This document shows positions 45,746-53,877 of a stretch of DNA of 64,000 bases, one piece after another. Under the pieces are notes generated by a model that did no database searches, was not told the origin of the DNA, and worked only from the letters and a program-made list of their open reading frames with translations. Location of the stretch: NCBI RefSeq assembly GCF_014197615.1, contig NZ_JACIFY010000011.1:124001-188000 (forward strand), in the 5' to 3' direction. The stretch's first letter is position 1. The number at the start of each line of letters is the position of its first letter. The position numbers were made by a program, and so were the translations under genes. This DNA comes from Rhizobium esperanzae. Lineage in GTDB: Bacteria; Pseudomonadota; Alphaproteobacteria; Rhizobiales; Rhizobiaceae.

Positions 45746-46966
45746 TCACGACACCGACTTCAACCGTTTACCCTCCGGATCGTGATTGATCGTCGCGGCG
45801 ATATCCTTGGTCCAGGCGGAGACGGCCGGCACGCGTGCGCGGTCGACGCGATAGGCGAATTTCTTTGCGACGTCGACGATCTCGCCGAGCAGGCCGGCTT
45901 CCAGCGTGATCGGTTCGAGGCCGAGATTGCGGAATTTTTCGTTGCGGACGATCAGCTCGTTCTCGGCGGCTTCCTTGCGCGGATTGGGCAGCCAGGCGAT
46001 CTTGGCGCCGCTGATCCTTGCGATCATCTCGGCAAGATCGCGCACCCGGTGGGTTTCCGTCATCTGGTTGAAGATCTCGACGCGGGCGCCGCGGGCCGGC
46101 GGGTTTTTCAGCGCCAGCTCGATGCAGCGCACCGAATCCTGGATATGGATGAAGGCGCGGGTCTGGCCGCCGGTGCCATGCACCGTCAGCGGATAGCCGA
46201 TCGCCGCCTGGATGAGGAAGCGGTTCAGCACTGTGCCGTAATCGCCGTCGTAATCGAAACGGTTGATGAGCTGCGCGTGGCGGCGCGTCTGCTCGGTATG
46301 CGTGCCCCAGACGATGCCCTGGTGCAGGTCGGTGATCCTCAATCCGTCGTTCTTGGCGTAGAACTGGAAGAGAAGCTGATCCAGGCACTTGGTCATGTGG
46401 TAGATCGAGCCGGGATTGGAGGGATAGAGGATCTCCTGGCTGACCGTCTCTCCGGCTGGAGTTTCGATGCCGACCGGCAGGTAGCCTTCGGGGATGGCGG
46501 CGCCGACTGTCGAATAGCCGTAGACGCCCATGGTGCCGAGATGGATGAGATGGGCGTCGAGATTGAGCTCGGTCAGCGCGTTCAGCAGGTTGTGCGTGGC
46601 ACTGACATTGTTGTTGACGGTGTAGTTCTTGTGGCGGTCGCTCTTCATCGAATAGGGCGCGGCCCGCTGTTCGGCGAAATGGATGATCGCATCCGGGCGG
46701 TGTTCGGAAAGCCAATTCTTCAGGAGTTCGTAGTCTCTGGCGAGATCGATCAGATTGAAGTGGATGCGGCGTCCGGTTTCGGCATGCCAGATGCGGGTGC
46801 GCTCCTGGATCGAATCCATTGGCGTCAGCGATTGAACGCCAAGTTCGGTGTCGATCCAGCGACGCGACAGATTGTCCAGGATATGGACGTCGTGACCGGC
46901 ATCGGAGAGATGCAGCGAGGTGGGCCAACCAATGAAACCGTCTCCGCCCATAACCGCAATCTTCAT
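45746..46966 (-). CDS. sqdB: UDP-sulfoquinovose synthase
   Basis: A 406-aa enzyme that forms UDP-sulfoquinovose from UDP-glucose and sulfite, the first dedicated step of sulfolipid (SQDG) synthesis. It is an extended SDR with MKIAVMGGDGFIGWPTSLHL, the insert IHFAEQRAAPYSMKSD and HLGTMGVYGYS, and the catalytic YHMTKCLDQLLFQFY. Length agrees with SqdB/SQD1. Sulfolipid replaces phospholipid when phosphate is scarce; whether this operon is phosphate-controlled cannot be read here. Confidence 0.96.
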   Translation of the reverse strand: MKIAVMGGDGFIGWPTSLHLSDAGHDVHILDNLSRRWIDTELGVQSLTPMDSIQERTRIWHAETGRRIHFNLIDLARDYELLKNWLSEHRPDAIIHFAEQRAAPYSMKSDRHKNYTVNNNVSATHNLLNALTELNLDAHLIHLGTMGVYGYSTVGAAIPEGYLPVGIETPAGETVSQEILYPSNPGSIYHMTKCLDQLLFQFYAKNDGLRITDLHQGIVWGTHTEQTRRHAQLINRFDYDGDYGTVLNRFLIQAAIGYPLTVHGTGGQTRAFIHIQDSVRCIELALKNPPARGARVEIFNQMTETHRVRDLAEMIARISGAKIAWLPNPRKEAAENELIVRNEKFRNLGLEPITLEAGLLGEIVDVAKKFAYRVDRARVPAVSAWTKDIAATINHDPEGKRLKSVS

Positions 46967-47108
46967 CGCATCGTCTCCTGATCGGTTCGTTCGTTATCGG
47001 GAATAATTAGAAATTATGACAATCATTCAATGCCTGCCGGCGGGGCATTCAATGCTTGCCTGCCGCGAAGCGTTGCGCCAAAGAGGGCGCTCAAGTTTGG
47101 AGAAAATT

Positions 47109-47564
47109 ATGACGGAACGCCCTTTTTCCATTTCGGGAGAGCTGACGGAGGCGGGGCATCGCCTCGTCCAGCGGGTCTATTATGAAGACACGGATTTCTC
47201 GGGCCTAGTTTATCACGCCCGCTACCTGCATTTCCTGGAGCGCGGCCGAACCGATTATCTGCGCTGTCTCGGCGTCGAGCAGCGTGAGCTGGTCAGCGCC
47301 GACGAGGAAGGCCTCGTCTTCGTCGTCCATCGCATGGAGATCGACTTCAAGAGCCCGGCGCGCATGGACGACGTGCTGACGATCCTGACGCATACGGAAA
47401 AAGCCGGCGGCGCCAAGATGGTGCTCAACCAGCAGATCCGTTCGGGCGAGACGCTGCTGATCGCCGCCAAGGTGATCATCGCCGTCATCAACGCCAGGGG
47501 GCGGCCGCGGCGGCTGCCGGAAACGCTGGCGGCGAAATTCCTGGAGGGCAGCACGCCGCTATAG
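47109..47564 (+). CDS. ybgC: Tol-Pal-associated acyl-CoA thioesterase
   Basis: A 151-aa hotdog-fold thioesterase starting the tol-pal locus. The active-site block is RVYYEDTDFSGLVYHARYLHFLERGRT-like (spread over about 30-55), with the nucleophilic Asp in EDTDFSG. E. coli YbgC acts on acyl-CoA and is linked to phospholipid synthesis. The ATG at 47109 has GGAG nearby; the track of codons further upstream is not family-like. Confidence 0.93.
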   Translation: MTERPFSISGELTEAGHRLVQRVYYEDTDFSGLVYHARYLHFLERGRTDYLRCLGVEQRELVSADEEGLVFVVHRMEIDFKSPARMDDVLTILTHTEKAGGAKMVLNQQIRSGETLLIAAKVIIAVINARGRPRRLPETLAAKFLEGSTPL

Positions 47565-47939
47565 CGGCGAATTACCCGGAATTCAGGCTTGTCAAAACTT
47601 GAGTTTTATGTGAAGGAATTCCCGCGCCGCAGGATGAGCGCTCTCTCGGCAGCCGGAACTTGCTCCGGTCAAGTAATCCACGGAACGAAATCTTCCAAAT
47701 ACAGGCTTACTGTCACAGTCCAGCACTAACGATCTATTAACCATAATAGTGTCTTACTGGGAAAGTCGGAGTTTGTGCGGTGCACGCCTTCCTTTGACCA
47801 AATTTGACGGCAAGAAGGCGGAAGATGAGCTTGGAAGCTTGACCAGGGCTTTGGGCGGCGGTCGCCGGACACTTCTTGCGAGATCACTTTGTGCCGCCCG
47901 GTCCAGCACCGGGCGTTTGGATTCGGGGATTTTGGATCA
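47565..47939 (+). other. intergenic region before tolQ
   Basis: 375 bp without a convincing gene. A 67-codon frame at 47749-47952 lacks a ribosome site and runs into tolQ. The AT-rich stretch near 47720-47760 (CTATTAACCATAATAG) is a fair promoter candidate for tolQRAB. Confidence 0.5.
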
Positions 47940-48659
47940 ATGGAACAAGTAGGATTGGCAGCAGCAACGACGGACGTCAGTCTCTGGTCGCTTTTCATGC
48001 AGGCCGGCATCGTCGTCAAGCTCGTCATGCTCGGGCTTATCGCGGCCTCGGTGTGGACCTGGGCAATCGTCATCGACAAATACCTGGCCTATGGCCGCGC
48101 AAGGCGCCAGTTCGACAAGTTCGAGCAGGTCTTCTGGTCGGGCCAGTCGCTGGAAGAGCTCTACCGCTCGTTGTCGGAACGCAACAATACCGGGCTGGCA
48201 GCGATTTTCGTAGCCGCCATGCGTGAATGGAAGAAATCCTTCGAACGCGGCGCCCGTTCGCCGATCGGCCTGCAGATGCGTATCGATCGGGCGATGGACG
48301 TGACGCTGTCACGCGAATCGGAATTTCTCGGCGCCCGTCTCGGGTCACTGGCAACGATCGGTTCGGCCGGTCCGTTCATCGGTCTCTTCGGCACGGTCGT
48401 GGGCATCATGACCTCGTTCCAGGCGATTGCCGGCTCGAAGTCCACTAACCTTGCGGTGGTGGCGCCGGGTATCGCCGAAGCGCTGCTTGCGACCGCGATC
48501 GGCCTCGTTGCCGCTATCCCCGCGGTTATCGCCTACAACAAATTCTCTGCCGATGCCGGCAAGCTCTCTGGCCGCATGGAAGGCTTCGCGGACGAATTCT
48601 CCGCCATACTTTCGCGCCAGATCGACGAGAAACTGCAGCCGCGCGCTGCCGCTCAGTAA
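47940..48659 (+). CDS. tolQ: Tol-Pal proton channel subunit TolQ
   Basis: A 239-aa inner-membrane protein that forms a proton channel with TolR and energises TolA. It has TM helix 1 near 20-40 (GIVVKLVMLGLIAASVWTWA), a large cytoplasmic loop, and TM2/TM3 in SAGPFIGLFGTVVGIMTSFQ and AEALLATAIGLVAAIPAVIAY. Length is typical. tolR follows after 18 bp. Confidence 0.95.
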   Translation: MEQVGLAAATTDVSLWSLFMQAGIVVKLVMLGLIAASVWTWAIVIDKYLAYGRARRQFDKFEQVFWSGQSLEELYRSLSERNNTGLAAIFVAAMREWKKSFERGARSPIGLQMRIDRAMDVTLSRESEFLGARLGSLATIGSAGPFIGLFGTVVGIMTSFQAIAGSKSTNLAVVAPGIAEALLATAIGLVAAIPAVIAYNKFSADAGKLSGRMEGFADEFSAILSRQIDEKLQPRAAAQ

Positions 48660-48677
48660 CCAACGGAGTATACTGAC

Positions 48678-49133
48678 ATGGGTATGGCTGTTGGAGGCAA
48701 TGGCGGCGGGGGTGGCGGACGCCGCCGTCGCGGCGGTCGGAACAAGGCCGTGATCTCCGAAATCAATGTGACGCCGCTCGTCGACGTCATGCTGGTGCTT
48801 CTGATCATCTTCATGGTCGCAGCACCGATGATGACCGTCGGCGTGCCGATCGACCTGCCGGAAACGCAGGCCAAGGCGCTGAACTCCGAGACGCAGCCGA
48901 TCACCATCTCCGTCAAGAACGACGGCGAAGTGTTCCTGCAGGAAACGCCGATCCCGGCCGCCGAGATCGCCGCCAAGCTCGAGGCGATCGCCACGACAGG
49001 CTATAACGAACGGATCTTCGTGCGCGGCGACGCAACGGCGCCTTATGGCGTCATCGCCGATGTCATGGCCCGTATCCAGGGCGCCGGCTTCAAGAATATC
49101 GGCCTCGTGACGCAGCAGAAGAAGGACCAGTAG
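48678..49133 (+). CDS. tolR: Tol-Pal proton channel subunit TolR
   Basis: A 151-aa ExbD/TolR protein with one TM helix. After a glycine- and arginine-rich start (GGGGGGRRRRGGRNKA) comes SEINVTPLVDVMLVLLIIFM, whose aspartate is essential for proton flow. The periplasmic part (PITISVKNDGEVFLQET, ERIFVRGDATAPYGVIADVM) binds peptidoglycan. tolA begins 8 bp later. Confidence 0.95.
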   Translation: MGMAVGGNGGGGGGRRRRGGRNKAVISEINVTPLVDVMLVLLIIFMVAAPMMTVGVPIDLPETQAKALNSETQPITISVKNDGEVFLQETPIPAAEIAAKLEAIATTGYNERIFVRGDATAPYGVIADVMARIQGAGFKNIGLVTQQKKDQ

Positions 49134-49141
49134 CGTTCAAG

Positions 49142-50281
49142 ATGAAGACCAGCGTCGTCACATCTGCTGTTCTGCATTGCCTGGTGTTGACCTGGGCGAT
49201 GGTGTCGCTCAGCGCGCCGGAATCCTTCAAGGTGGAGGATTTCGAGGCGATGCCGGTCGATCTCGTGCCGGTGGAATCCATCACCCAGATGCAGCAAGGT
49301 GACAAGAAGGCTCCGAAGAAGGAGACATCAGCGCCGGTGCCGACGACGCGGCCGCCGATCGCCCAGCCGGCCGAAAATGCCGGTGACAACAATGCCGACC
49401 TGAAGACGCCGCCGGTCCCGAACGCCAAGCCGAGCAACAGTGAAGCAGCGGCGGCGAATTCGAGCGAGAAGCCGCTGCCGACGATCGATCCCAAGCCGAA
49501 CGACGTCAAGGAAGTCAACAAGGAAGAGACCGAGGTCGAGCAGCCGAAGGAGGTCGCCTCCATTCCGCCGCCGAAGCCCGTCGAAGTGACGCCGCCGAAG
49601 CCGGAGGAAAAGCCGCCGGAAGAACAGGCCAAGCCCGAGGAGCCGCCGAAGCCGGATGCCGAGGCGCTGCCGGACAAGGTGCCGACCCCTGTCGCCAAGC
49701 CGGAGGTGAAACCGCCGGAACCGCAGAAACCCGCCGAAAAGCCGCCGGAAAAGACTCCGGACCAACCGAAGGCTGCGGAAGCGCCGACGGACAAGAAAAA
49801 GGCCGACAAGAAGCAGGAGGTGGCGAAAGCGGCCTCCTCGATGAAAAGCGATTTCAACGCCGACGAGATTTCGGCCTTGCTGAACAAGACCGATCCTTCC
49901 GCCGGCGGTGCCAAGCGTTCAACGCAGGAGGCATCGCTGGGGGCGAAGAAGAGCAATGGTGGCTCGAAGCTCAGCCAGAGCGAAGAAGATGCTGTGCGCG
50001 GCTTGATCGAGGGGAACTGGCTTGTCACGCCGGGGATGGAAGGCCTTGCCGGAATGGTCATCAAGGTTCATATGAAGCTCGACAAGGATGGCAACATCAT
50101 CGGTCAGCCGGAAGTCGAATCGTCAGGTGGCAGCAGCAGCGACTCCACACGCCGTGCTTTAGAAAGCGGCGCTTATAGAGCCGTTATGAAATCCGCACCC
50201 TTCTCGATGCTTCCGAAGGACAAGTATGACGCTTGGAATGAGTTCGACCTTAACTTCGATCCAAGCAGCATGGGAATCTAG
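49142..50281 (+). CDS. tolA: TolA-like energy-transducing protein
   Basis: A 379-aa inner-membrane anchored protein. It has one TM helix (about 5-23), a long proline/lysine/glutamate-rich domain (about 60-240) in place of the alanine-rich helix of E. coli TolA, and a C-terminal TonB/TolA-III domain at 278-379 ([40 protein letters not shown]). It spans the periplasm between TolQR and Pal/TolB. Third-position GC falls in the last 60 codons. The next gene starts directly after the stop and repeats the C-terminal domain. Confidence 0.93.
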   Translation: MKTSVVTSAVLHCLVLTWAMVSLSAPESFKVEDFEAMPVDLVPVESITQMQQGDKKAPKKETSAPVPTTRPPIAQPAENAGDNNADLKTPPVPNAKPSNSEAAAANSSEKPLPTIDPKPNDVKEVNKEETEVEQPKEVASIPPPKPVEVTPPKPEEKPPEEQAKPEEPPKPDAEALPDKVPTPVAKPEVKPPEPQKPAEKPPEKTPDQPKAAEAPTDKKKADKKQEVAKAASSMKSDFNADEISALLNKTDPSAGGAKRSTQEASLGAKKSNGGSKLSQSEEDAVRGLIEGNWLVTPGMEGLAGMVIKVHMKLDKDGNIIGQPEVESSGGSSSDSTRRALESGAYRAVMKSAPFSMLPKDKYDAWNEFDLNFDPSSMGI

Positions 50282-50695
50282 ATGCTGATGGACCTGTCCC
50301 ATGGTAGCAAGTCTATCGCAGCCGCCAAAATGCTTGGAACGATTCTGGCTTGTGCGCCTGTAACGTTGGCGCAGCCGGTGGATGCGGCGATCTCTGATAA
50401 GCCGGCTGTCGATTTGCAGCACGCAATCGCTTCCTCCTTCGATCTTCCTCCCGAGCAGGCGAGGGACGGGGGAGTCGTAATTACTATCCACCTGTGGCTC
50501 GATAAGAATGGCGCGATCATTGGTTCACCCAAGGTCACAGCCTCGGGCGGCACCGAAGCTGCTCGGAAAAGTCTGTCGGCTGCGGCCCTCCGCGCCGTTC
50601 GGCGTTCCACGCCATTCACAATGCTTCCAAAAGATAAATACGACGGCTGGCAGGAAGTCATTTTGAACTTCGACACCAGCGCTCTTACCCAATAA
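50282..50695 (+). CDS. secreted duplicate of the TolA C-terminal domain
   Basis: A 137-aa protein whose ATG follows the tolA TAG with no gap. It has an N-terminal signal peptide ([19 protein letters not shown] near residues 17-35) and then a TolA-III domain that parallels the tolA end: [20 protein letters not shown] and [20 protein letters not shown]. There is no anchor helix or linker domain, so it should be free in the periplasm. Codon use is less GC-rich than its neighbours. tolB follows after 1 bp. Role unknown; it could compete with or assist TolA. Confidence 0.8.
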   Translation: MLMDLSHGSKSIAAAKMLGTILACAPVTLAQPVDAAISDKPAVDLQHAIASSFDLPPEQARDGGVVITIHLWLDKNGAIIGSPKVTASGGTEAARKSLSAAALRAVRRSTPFTMLPKDKYDGWQEVILNFDTSALTQ

Positions 50696-50717
50696 GATGC
50701 TGAAAGGCTTGTTTGAT

Positions 50718-52025
50718 ATGGTCAAGTGTTCCCTCATCCGCGCTTTGATGGTCATTGCAGGCCTGATTGGGGCTGCAGCCTTTACGACCCCGGCGAACGC
50801 GTTGGTCACCCTCGATATTCGAAAAGGCAACGTTCAGCCGTTGCCGATTGCGGTGACTGACTTCCAGGGCGACATAGGCGCGCAGGTCTCGCAGGTCATC
50901 GCCGCCGACTTGCAGCGTTCCGGCCTGTTTGCCCCGATCAACAAGACGGCCTTTATCGAAAAGATCTCCAATCCGGATGCGGCGCCGCGTTTCGAGGACT
51001 GGAAGGTCATCAATGCGCAGGCGCTGGTCACCGGCCGGGTTACCAAGGAAGCGGATGGCCGTCTTCGCGCCGAATTCCGGCTCTGGGACCCGTTCGCCGG
51101 GCAGCAGATGACCGGTCAGCAGTTCTATACGCAGCCGGAGAACTGGCGGCGTGTGGCTCACATCATCGCCGATGCGATCTACAAGCAGATCACCGGCGAA
51201 GAGGGATATTTCGATACTCGCGTCGTCTTCGTCTCCGAATCCGGTACGAAGCAGCAGCGCAAGCGGCAGCTGGCGATCATGGATCAGGACGGCTTTAACG
51301 TCCGCATGCTGACTGACGGCAGCGATCTCGTGCTGACGCCGCGCTTCTCGCCGAGCCGGCAGGAAGTCACCTACATGTCCTTCGCCAACCAACAGCCGCG
51401 CGTCTATCTGCTGCAGCTCGAAACCGGGCAGCGTGAGGTCGTCGGCAATTTTCCGGGCATGACTTTCTCGCCGCGCTTTTCGCCGGATGGTCAGAAGGTG
51501 ATCATGAGCCTGCAGCAGGAAGGCAACTCCAACATCTATACGATGGACCTGCGCTCGCGCACGACGACGCGGCTGACCTCGACGTCTGCGATCGACACCT
51601 CGCCGTCCTATTCCCCTGATGGCGCGCGCGTCAGCTTCGAAAGCGACCGTGGCGGCAAGCCGCAGATCTACGTGATGAATGCCGATGGTTCCGGCCAGAC
51701 CCGCATTTCCTTCGGCGACGGTTCCTATTCGACGCCGGTCTGGTCGCCGCGCGGCGATCTCATCGCCTTCACCAAGCAGGCCGGCGGCAAGTTCTCGATC
51801 GGCGTGATGAAACCCGACGGCTCGGGCGAGCGCATCCTGACGACCGGCTTCCACAATGAGGGTCCGACTTGGGCACCGAACGGCCGCGTTCTGATGTTCT
51901 TCCGCCAGGCGGCAGGCGCCGGCGGTCCGCAGCTCTATTCGATCGACCTGACCGGCTACAACGAACAGCTCATCAAGACTCCGAGCTACGGTTCCGACCC
52001 GGCCTGGTCGCCGCTTATGGAGTAG
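50718..52025 (+). CDS. tolB: periplasmic beta-propeller protein TolB
   Basis: A 435-aa protein with a signal peptide ([23 protein letters not shown]), an N-terminal domain of about 150 residues ([20 protein letters not shown]) and a six-bladed C-terminal propeller with repeats such as [33 protein letters not shown] and [20 protein letters not shown]. It binds Pal and links TolA to it. The ATG at 50718 places the signal sequence at the N-terminus; an ATG at 50697 would add seven residues and is possible. Confidence 0.95.
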   Translation: MVKCSLIRALMVIAGLIGAAAFTTPANALVTLDIRKGNVQPLPIAVTDFQGDIGAQVSQVIAADLQRSGLFAPINKTAFIEKISNPDAAPRFEDWKVINAQALVTGRVTKEADGRLRAEFRLWDPFAGQQMTGQQFYTQPENWRRVAHIIADAIYKQITGEEGYFDTRVVFVSESGTKQQRKRQLAIMDQDGFNVRMLTDGSDLVLTPRFSPSRQEVTYMSFANQQPRVYLLQLETGQREVVGNFPGMTFSPRFSPDGQKVIMSLQQEGNSNIYTMDLRSRTTTRLTSTSAIDTSPSYSPDGARVSFESDRGGKPQIYVMNADGSGQTRISFGDGSYSTPVWSPRGDLIAFTKQAGGKFSIGVMKPDGSGERILTTGFHNEGPTWAPNGRVLMFFRQAAGAGGPQLYSIDLTGYNEQLIKTPSYGSDPAWSPLME

Positions 52026-52178
52026 CAGGTGCGGCAATGCCTTCATGTCGCCTCAGAATCATGAAAACCGAGCGACTACGGGACAAATCAGTAAATTGTT
52101 AACCATAAACTTTGAGGGGCGGTTAACCGAGTGCGGTTACTGTCCGGAAACCCTGATGAACTCGCAAGGAGACCGGCC

Positions 52179-52715
52179 ATGAGCCGAATTCATACCCCGG
52201 CTATGAGCCGCATGCAGAATTTCGCCCGCAACCCCGTCATGATCGCGCTGGTCGCTGGTCTCGCGCTTGCAAGCTGCGCCAAGAAGCCGCCGAACAGCGC
52301 CGGTGATCTCGGCCTCGGCGGCGCCGGCGCGGGTGGTGCCGCCACGCCCGGCTCCGCCCAGGACTTCACGGTCAATGTCGGCGACCGCATCTTCTTCGAC
52401 ACTGACTCCTCGTCGATCCGGGCCGATGCCTCGCAGACGCTCGACCGTCAGGCCCAGTGGCTCGCCCGCTACCCGAACTACCAGATCACCGTCGAGGGCC
52501 ATGCCGACGAACGCGGCACCCGCGAATATAACCTGGCACTCGGCGCCCGCCGTGCCGCCGCTGCCAAGGATTACCTCGCTTCGCGCGGTGTTCCGGCACA
52601 GCGTCTGAAGACGATCTCCTACGGCAAGGAACGTCCGGTCGCCGTCTGCGACGATATTTCCTGCTGGTCGCAGAACCGTCGCGCCGTCACGGTTCTCGGC
52701 GGCGCAGGCATGTAA
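52179..52715 (+). CDS. pal: peptidoglycan-associated lipoprotein Pal
   Basis: A 178-aa outer-membrane lipoprotein. After a long N-region the lipobox is LALASC (cysteine near residue 30), then a Gly/Ala linker and an OmpA-like domain with RIFFDTDSSSIRADASQTL, ITVEGHADERGTREYNLAL and KDYLASRGVPAQRLKTISYG. It fixes the outer membrane to peptidoglycan. AAGGAG precedes ATG 52179. Confidence 0.96.
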   Translation: MSRIHTPAMSRMQNFARNPVMIALVAGLALASCAKKPPNSAGDLGLGGAGAGGAATPGSAQDFTVNVGDRIFFDTDSSSIRADASQTLDRQAQWLARYPNYQITVEGHADERGTREYNLALGARRAAAAKDYLASRGVPAQRLKTISYGKERPVAVCDDISCWSQNRRAVTVLGGAGM

Positions 52716-52738
52716 TCTGCCGATTCCAGTTCGCTTTC

Positions 52739-52776
52739 GAAAGGCGGTCCCATCCGGGGCCGCCTTTTCTTTTTGA
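52739..52776 (+). terminator. rho-independent terminator after pal
   Basis: AAGGCGGtCCC and GGGGCCGCCTT-type arms form a GC stem followed by TTCTTTTT, 25 bp past the pal stop. Confidence 0.85.
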
Positions 52777-52876
52777 CCACACTTTGGCCAGACTCCGTTG
52801 CTTTTTGAAAGCAATTGGAAAAATCTCCTGGTCGTGCCATCGAGGTGCGAAGAATCACTGGGACAGGACGATACAT

Positions 52877-53866
52877 ATGAAGAAACTTGTCGTGGCAGGC
52901 ATGCTGTGCCTCGCGGCTGTGACCGGGAGCGAACGGGCGGCCTATTCCGCTTCGTTCTTCGGGCTGCATCTCGGCGGCCGATCCGCGGAAAACCAGGCGG
53001 CGCCGCCTGTTGTCAAGGTGCAGAGCGGCGATGCCGAGGTTCGCGTGCAGCAGCTTGAAGAGCAGTTGCGGCAGCTGAACGGCCGGATCGAGGAAATGAG
53101 CTTCCAGCTGCTGCAGATGCAGGAGACGATCCGCAAGCAGCAGGAAGACAATGAATTCCGCTTCCAGCAGTTGGAAAAGACGGGTTCCGGCGGCGGCGGG
53201 GGTGCCAAGGCGCCTGTCAAGAAGAGTGAGACCGATCCCGCTCCGGCTTCCGGCAGCGACGACGTTGCCAGGATGATCCAAGCACCGCAGGGAGCCGAAA
53301 CGGCTCCCTCCACCAACGTGCCTGCCAATAGCGGCCTCGGCCAGCCGCCGAAGGAACTCGGCTCGATCGATTTCGATCAGAACGGCAATGCGGTCGGCGG
53401 TACCGTCGACGACAATGCCACTGTCGGTTCCGGCCCGATTCCCGATGCCAATCCCGGCACGTCGCAGCAAACAGCCTCGCTCGGCGGTGAGGCGGAGCAG
53501 TACAAGGCCGCCTATGGCCATGTCTTATCAGGCGATTACAGCACGGCCGAACAGGAATTCACGCAATACATCACCCGCTACCCGAGCAGCGCGCGGGCGG
53601 CCGACGCCAATTTCTGGCTCGGCGAGGCGCTCTATTCGCAGGGCAAGTACAATGAGGCGGCCAAAACCTTCCTCAATGCGCACCAGAAATACGGTACCTC
53701 CGAAAAGGCGCCGGAAATGCTGTTGAAGCTCGGCATGTCGCTTGCCGCCCTCGACAATAAGGAGACGGCCTGCGCGACGTTGCGCGAAGTCTCGAAGCGT
53801 TATCCGAAGGCTTCGCGGGCCGTCATCAGCAAGGTTGCGAGCGAACAGAAGCGCCTCGCCTGCTAA
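52877..53866 (+). CDS. cpoB: cell division coordinator CpoB (YbgF)
   Basis: A 329-aa periplasmic protein with a signal peptide (KKLVVAGMLCLAAVTGSERAA), a coiled coil (QQLEEQLRQLNGRIEEMSFQ) used for trimerisation, a low-complexity linker, and a C-terminal TPR domain (AAYGHVLSGDYSTAEQEFTQ, NFWLGEALYSQGKYNEAAKT). CpoB coordinates Tol-Pal with peptidoglycan synthesis at division. It follows pal and a terminator, so it probably has its own promoter. tilS begins 11 bp later. Confidence 0.94.
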   Translation: MKKLVVAGMLCLAAVTGSERAAYSASFFGLHLGGRSAENQAAPPVVKVQSGDAEVRVQQLEEQLRQLNGRIEEMSFQLLQMQETIRKQQEDNEFRFQQLEKTGSGGGGGAKAPVKKSETDPAPASGSDDVARMIQAPQGAETAPSTNVPANSGLGQPPKELGSIDFDQNGNAVGGTVDDNATVGSGPIPDANPGTSQQTASLGGEAEQYKAAYGHVLSGDYSTAEQEFTQYITRYPSSARAADANFWLGEALYSQGKYNEAAKTFLNAHQKYGTSEKAPEMLLKLGMSLAALDNKETACATLREVSKRYPKASRAVISKVASEQKRLAC

Positions 53867-53877
53867 GGTCTTCCGGC

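Noticed and set aside
45393..45749. Minus-strand frame of 118 codons between sqdB and sqdD
   Set aside because: Composed largely of the palindromic repeat and overlaps the end of sqdB; no ribosome site.
47749..47952. 67-codon frame before tolQ
   Set aside because: Lacks a ribosome site, overlaps the tolQ start and has no recognisable protein pattern.
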